This document shows, piece by piece, positions 58,945 through 64,000 of a stretch of DNA of 64,000 nt. Source of the DNA: Ophiosphaerella korrae (taxonomy: Eukaryota > Ascomycota > Dothideomycetes > Pleosporales > Phaeosphaeriaceae); assembly GCA_028456385.1 (NCBI GenBank), contig JALNQF010000035.1, forward strand, positions 124,001-188,000, given 5' to 3'. Positions within the stretch are counted from its first letter, which is position 1; each line of letters starts with the position of its first letter. A program made the translations under genes and the position numbers. Under the pieces are notes generated by a model. It made no database searches. It worked only from the letters and a program-made list of their open reading frames with translations, and was not told the origin of the DNA.

Positions 58945-60955
58945 ATGTCGCTTGCTCCGTCGAGAGCGAGAAGTCGGAGCCGCGCGCCTAGTAGTATGGC
59001 TCCGAGAAATTCGGCCCCAATTGTCGTGGATGCTCCGCCTAGACATGCAAAGTCACCGCTCATTATGGACGTCCCAGTCCGGCCGAGGAGTAGAAGTGTG
59101 GGCAGGAGTGGCCCGCTTGCAATGGAGCCGCCTGGTCTGAGTGGGGGGAGGGGAATGTTCAAGAGATTGATTGTTGCCTGTGACGGGACATGGAACGACT
59201 CGGATGACGGGAATAGGAATGGGAAGATTGCGGTTCCAAGCAACATTACGCGAATATCAAGAGCTATCAAGGCGGTTAGTCAAGACGGTGTCCAACAAAT
59301 TGTCAATTATCATTCCGGCCTCGGCACAGAAGGGACCAAATTTTCTCGTTTTCTTGGAGGAACGACAGGCAAGGGGCTTTCGGACAACGTGCGGGAAGCG
59401 TATTCTTTTCTGGCCAACAACTACCACCACGGCGACGAGATATTTTTGTTAGGCTTTTCACGAGGCGCCTTTACCGCACGTAGTATCGGTGGACTAATCG
59501 GACAAATTGGCCTACTCACAAAAAAAGGCCTAAACGCGCTTCCGGAAGTATACGCAGACGTCCAACACCGCCGCGACGAAAGCTACGTCCCCGCCCACCC
59601 CGACATACCCTTTTCCCGCAAACCCAGCGCCTCAGATCCACGGTACGCACAGGAGCTCGAACGCCGTGGCCTCACGCGCCTCGACATCCCCATCAAAGTC
59701 ATTGGCGTCTGGGACACGGTGGGCTCGCTCGGCATCCCACGCATCGGTTTCCTCCAGCGTGCCGGCCTCCAAATGCGGCAATCACGCGCCACAGCCTTCC
59801 ACGACACCAAGCTCAGCGACTGCGTTGAAAACGCCTTCCAAGCCCTCGCCCTCGACGAACAACGCTCCGCCTTCTCGCCCGCCATCTGGGAAAAGCCAGA
59901 AGGCAACCGCACGACGCTTCGCCAAGTTTGGTTTCCCGGCGCTCATGCAAATGTCGGTGGGGGTTATGACGATGAACAAATTGCGAATATTAGCCTCGCG
60001 TGGATGATGAGCCAGATCGAGCCGTTTCTGGATATGCGCGAGGAGTATCTCTTTGAGCAGGACGGAGCGAATGAAAAGTTCTACAAAAAAACCGAAGGCG
60101 CCGTGCGCCCCTGGAGTTTTGGAAAGTTGTATACTGAATTGACGGGCTTGTTCGCGCTCGGCGGTAGCACGGTATGTCGAACCCAATATCCTTCACCCTC
60201 CTCCAGTCACATGACCTCCCCCCCCCCCTCCCCCCTTCCCCTACAAAAAAAAAACCACCCTAATCTAATCCACACAGCAGATCCGCAAACCCGGCCACTA
60301 CACTTCCGTCGACCCGCACACAGGCCGCTCCAACTCGCGTCCCCTCCGCCAAACAAACGAATACATCCACCCCTCCGTCCGCACCCGCTTCCGCCTACAA
60401 GGCCCCGGTACCAACGACCGCGGCACATACGCCCCCGCCGGCCTAACAGATAACTACAAGCTCGTCGTCGACTACGGCCCAGACATCCAAAAACTCGCCG
60501 CAGACCCAGAAGTCTTTTGGAAACTCCGCTCCCGCGACACCACGGGCGTCCGCGTCCTACCCGAAGCCCCCCTCTGGCGCCTCGAACGCGAACTCATCCG
60601 CAAAGACAGCCGCACATACGACTACTACAAGCGCCCGCCCGCGACGCCCAGCACGAAGAAATCCCGCCGCGCCCAGCGCCCCGCCTCCGCCGCATCCGCC
60701 AGCCGCGTCCAAGGCAATCTCGCCGCCTTCTCCCCCACCAAGAGGTCTCACCGCGAGTCTTTTACCCCGCGCTCGACGTTTGCTGCGGAGGATAGGGGCG
60801 GCGGCACCCGGAGGAGTAGTGTTGTGTTTGAGGAGCCGAGGCACAGTTGGGAGAGGGAGACGGAGATTAGGGAGAGTATGCCGCATCGGAGGGAGAAGGG
60901 GCAGACGTGGTGGGATGGGGAGAGGCGGGTAGGGGAGGGGAGGGGTGGGGATTAG
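58945..60955 (+). CDS. DUF2235 (Tle1-like) alpha/beta-hydrolase
   Basis: Exons 58945..60171 and 60281..60955 give 633 residues. The start is the first in-frame ATG, but open sequence 52 codons upstream hints at a missed exon. After a basic Ser-rich N-terminus the DUF2235 domain begins at LIVACDGTWND. It has the nucleophile motif GFSRGAF near residue 170, WDTVGSLG near 256, and the His motif FPGAHANVGGGY near 334. This is the Ser-Asp-His hydrolase fold shared with bacterial Tle1 phospholipases; fungal substrates are unknown. A basic, disordered tail follows. The acceptor is CAGCAG (60275-60280), so a one-Gln variant using 60277 is possible. Confidence 0.85.
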
Positions 60956-61217
60956 AATTGATTGATTAATGGTGTTTTTTTTTTTTTTTTTTTTGGAGTG
61001 GTGCGGGGATACCCTTTGTAATGATTTTTTGTTTATTTTGTTAGGGGGGGGGGGGGGGGTTGGGGGATAAGTCTGTCGAATTTAATGTATTACATGGGGA
61101 TTTGGGGGAAATTGACACTGGATGTCGAGGACTAGGAGGCCCGAGAAATATGTCGTGGGTCATTAACTATCTAAATGAACTATTCAACAACATGATGTTT
61201 GTATCCTTATGCTCTTC
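60956..61217. other. Convergent 3' region with T20 and G16 homopolymers
   Basis: T runs from about 60975 to 60994 and G from 61044 to 61059, between two convergent genes. Confidence 0.7.
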
Positions 61218-62847
61218 TCAACTACCTTTGGCAATCCTCCCACTTCTCTCTCCACCATGCCCACTTCGTCCCCGCTCCGTCCTCAGCGCCGACCCAGTGC
61301 GCGCACCGTGATGATTTCCCGATCTACGCCCCCCATCATCGCACATAGCGCCCAGCGTCACAACCCGGCCCTTCCCCTGCCCACGCTCTTCCAATTTCGC
61401 CAACGTATCCCCAATTGCATCTCCCTCTCCCTTCTCACCCCGCTTCTTCTCGCCCTCCCGCAGCGGCCAGGCCTCCGGGACATGCGGTACAGGCGGCACA
61501 TTGGCAAACGTGACAGTGCGCTCCTGCACCGAGGAGCGCGCATACGACCCGAAGCTGCCGCGACTACTTCCCGTGCCAGTAGAAATGCGCTTGACTTTAC
61601 AAGCACCAGTCTTGGCATCGATTTCGATGGTGGAAGATGCGAACCTGAGGGAGTCAGCGAGGGAGTGTGTGTCGTGGAAGATGGAGCCGGAGTATTGGTG
61701 GAGTGTTTCGGTGGAGTTGTTAGAGCTAGGGATCGGGGCCGTAGGGGATTCGTAGAGGGATTCGTTGTCGGGCGTAGCGGCGGGGTGGTTGAGGCTGGTG
61801 GTGTTGGGCGTGGGGCAGAGGTTGAGGCGGCTGTTGCGGCCGGAGTAGTCGCCTGAGGAGCGGGAGCCGTTGGGGATGTGGAAGCGGAGGTCGACGCGGA
61901 CGATGGCGAAGAGGATGATGACGAGCATTTCAGTGGCGAAGTTGAAAGCGTAGAAGCAGGCCCGGTGGAGGTACCAAGGTGCTGGGATTGGACGGCCTGT
62001 GGAGTCGCGAACGGGGGTTTGCGGGATCCAAAAGATGACACAACGGAATAATTGGCCGATGGTAAGAATTGTGGTAGCAACTAGCAAGATTGTGATGTTC
62101 ACTCTGAGTCGGCCAGCACCAAACTTCTCAATGTCGCGCCTTGGCATGAGGACCGATATAAGAACAAGTACTGCAGGGGCGAAGCAAAAGGCGGTAAAGT
62201 ATGTTTGCCCGGCGAGCTGCAAAATCCGTAGGATGCGAAGAGTTTCATCGTTAACGGTGAAGAAGTGCCAGATATTCCCCACGAGGATCATGATCAGAGT
62301 TGCGACCAAAATAATGAGCCCACCACGGTGGAAAATGCGGTAGGCGGTCGACCAGCCAAGCCGTTGATGTTGTGCACGTACGACGCGCTGCACAAAGAAC
62401 CAATTGATGCCGAGGAGAATAATAGTCCCCACGTAGACGAAGACATTTGCTGCGATCCCTAGGCTGACATTTTGTGGAGAGTATGTCCACGCTATCCGCA
62501 AGGACATGGTGATGACTCGGATTTTACATAGACCTACGCTAGTCAACCAAAACTCATCCTATATGCTGGATTCAATTTACCGAGGATTGCGCCGTTGAAT
62601 ATGAATCTATGTCCACGGCCCTTGTTGGATCTAAAGATCTTGATATGGATGATACCGAAAACGAGATATAGAACCAGAAAAACTGCTGTTATGGGTACAT
62701 CCGGTATAACAGCCGGCTCGCCTCCAAGACCCTGATCGCGCGGAGGGTATGGAGGGCCTTGTGCCCTAATGCGCTCTTCCTGGCCGTTCGTTAGTTGCAT
62801 GCACTGTTGACTTCAGATCTACTTACCGGTCCCTCAGAACCGGACAT
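61218..62847 (-). CDS. DUF3112-family seven-helix membrane protein
   Basis: Exons 62847..62827 (21 bases), 62779..62581 and 62533..61218, with two 47-base introns, give 511 residues. The first helix (TAVFLVLYLVFGIIHI) starts near residue 36. RGHRFIFNGAILG spans the second splice site. Further helices and family-like segments follow: MSLRIAWTYSPQNVSLGIAANVFVYVG (in part), INWFFVQRVVRAQH, FGAGRLRVNI and GQLFRCVIFW. The C-terminal 200 residues are a cytoplasmic Ser/Arg-rich tail. This matches the fungal DUF3112 family, of unknown role; receptor-like function is only suggested by the topology. It is convergent with the DUF2235 gene. Confidence 0.8.
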
Positions 62848-63951
62848 TCTGTAGTCTTGCACCGTGAGTGTCAAAGTACAAGTGAGAAGCCAACATGCGA
62901 GACTAGGCGTGCAGGCGACCGACGTATATCATGCGCCTGGACTCGGGCAAGACATGCGTGGCTTAGAGCAGATGTACCCTAGATAAGCAACAAATGAATG
63001 ACGATTCCATGGCATAGGCTGACAGGCAAAGCCCTTGGAATCTGGTTCGAGCTGCGCAAGTGACGCGAGTATGCCACAGCCCGTCTGTTAGTCAAACATA
63101 ATATGCAGAATGGGGTGCCGGCGATCCATATGGTTTACCCATGCCCGCACGAGTATGAAAGCTTATGCAGGCCAAAGTACGTTCCATACGCTTTTTAGAC
63201 TGTTCTTTCTTTCGCTCCTTCACGCCCCGTTCTCCCCTTGAGATGGCAACTTGGTGGTCTTTTCGGATTCTGCCGTATCCAAAGATAGTGCGATTGACTG
63301 ATGATACTGGCTGCTCTGCCACAGCGTAGTGTTGGTGTTTGGAAGGAAAATGGTTGAGTTCGGGTCTCCTCACAGATGCCCGAGGTTTGATGGCGCCAAC
63401 GCTGGCCAATGCTGCAAGATGAGTGGGTGTGCAGCTGAGGTCGGCAGGGACGGAGGAAACCCTCCGACGAATGGCGTGGGCGTTGGTATGGTACAAGAGG
63501 ACGCTTGTAAGCCGCCTACAAATTCGAACTAGGGAGACTGTTGGCGAGTGTTGAAGCCGTGCGAGCACTCTCCCAGCACGTACCTATCTCGCATGATATT
63601 TGAACGCAAGTACTAGGCCACACCACTTGCCAGCCCTCATACAAGGTAAGGTCGTGGAAGAAGTGTTCTGAAGTGCATCATACTTTGCTCTAGTTTAAAA
63701 CAATGAAAAACACAACCTAAAATGGTTCTATAATGCGGACGTAAGTACGGTCATTCTACCAGCTACCGTAGTTGATGCTCACTACAGAAAGAATGTTGGT
63801 GGGTGTTGGAGCGAAGAGTGAGGTTGACCATACTACACGCCATAGCTGTTTGTGCTCGGATCAACACAGCAACCGCGAGCCCAGCATTCGTGTCAACCTC
63901 TCAATCCAATCAATGCCTCCACAACGCCGATAACGCATCTCGACTCCCAAG
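62848..63951. other. Intergenic region, no supported gene
   Basis: A 158-residue minus frame (63092-63568) has no family features and I leave it out. Confidence 0.45.
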
Positions 63952-64000
63952 ATGGCCCCAAAGCAACGGGCAGTTAAGTCTCCCAAATCAGCCATCCCAG
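63952..64000 (+). CDS. Start of a further gene, cut by the right edge
   Basis: ATG at 63952 in a good context (CCCAAGATGG) opens a basic frame MAPKQRAVKSPKSAIP that runs off the window. The upstream 200 bases look like a promoter and leader. Too little is present to identify it. Confidence 0.45.
   Translation, partial: MAPKQRAVKSPKSAIP

Noticed and set aside
63092..63568. 158-residue minus frame near the right edge.
   Set aside because: Random-looking composition, no recognisable motif, no intron or promoter support.

Overview
The window is nuclear DNA from a filamentous ascomycete. Genes carry short introns (mostly 46-120 bases, GTAAGT-like donors, CTAAC/CTAAT-like branch sites) and are spread over both strands without operons. 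The families present (Zn2Cys6 factor, Clr5-TPR protein, HET domain, CE12 and PL3 plant-cell-wall enzymes, DUF3112 seven-helix protein) belong to Pezizomycotina. A plant-associated dothideomycete, perhaps Pleosporales, is my best guess, but that rests on gene content only. Exon joins were worked out by hand and each total was checked to be a multiple of three.

Left part (1-29.6 kb) is mostly intact. A betaine aldehyde dehydrogenase (cut by the left edge) and a choline oxidase are divergently transcribed and together make glycine betaine. Then come a large receptor-like seven-helix membrane protein with a Cys-rich ectodomain, a 0.33-kb TIR element, a Clr5-TPR fusion, a secreted rhamnogalacturonan acetylesterase, a short-chain dehydrogenase, a damaged Zn2Cys6 factor, the TFIIIC subunit Tfc6, a 2EXR/F-box-like protein, the RNA polymerase II degradation factor Def1, a hypothetical protein, an aldo-keto reductase and a CUT-1-like HAD hydrolase.

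Middle part (about 30-47.3 kb) is a gene graveyard bracketed by two same-orientation copies of one short TIR element (30061-30271 and 47158-47338). It holds broken copies of a probable metallo-beta-lactamase-fold hydrolase, a FAD monooxygenase, a HET-domain protein, an ankyrin protein with a C20 tract, a phosphotransferase (APH-like) and a small secreted Cys-rich protein with three stop codons. Most defects are stop codons consistent with C:G to T:A changes, as repeat-induced point mutation (RIP) makes, plus frameshifts. Intact genes sit inside it: a large hypothetical protein, ribosomal protein eS28 and a secreted PL3 pectate lyase.

Right part (47.8-64 kb) is again ordinary: a BTB protein, an NAD-dependent epimerase/reductase, a FAD amine/amino-acid oxidase, an OMS1-like methyltransferase, a Gds1-type winged-helix protein with a long upstream region, a DUF2235 hydrolase, a DUF3112 seven-helix protein, and the start of one more gene at the right edge.

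No tRNA, rRNA or CRISPR array is supported. I see no obviously new multi-gene system. The most unusual objects are the seven-helix protein at 4-6.4 kb, the Clr5-TPR fusion, and the bracketed graveyard with its ruined secreted protein and C20-interrupted ankyrin gene.
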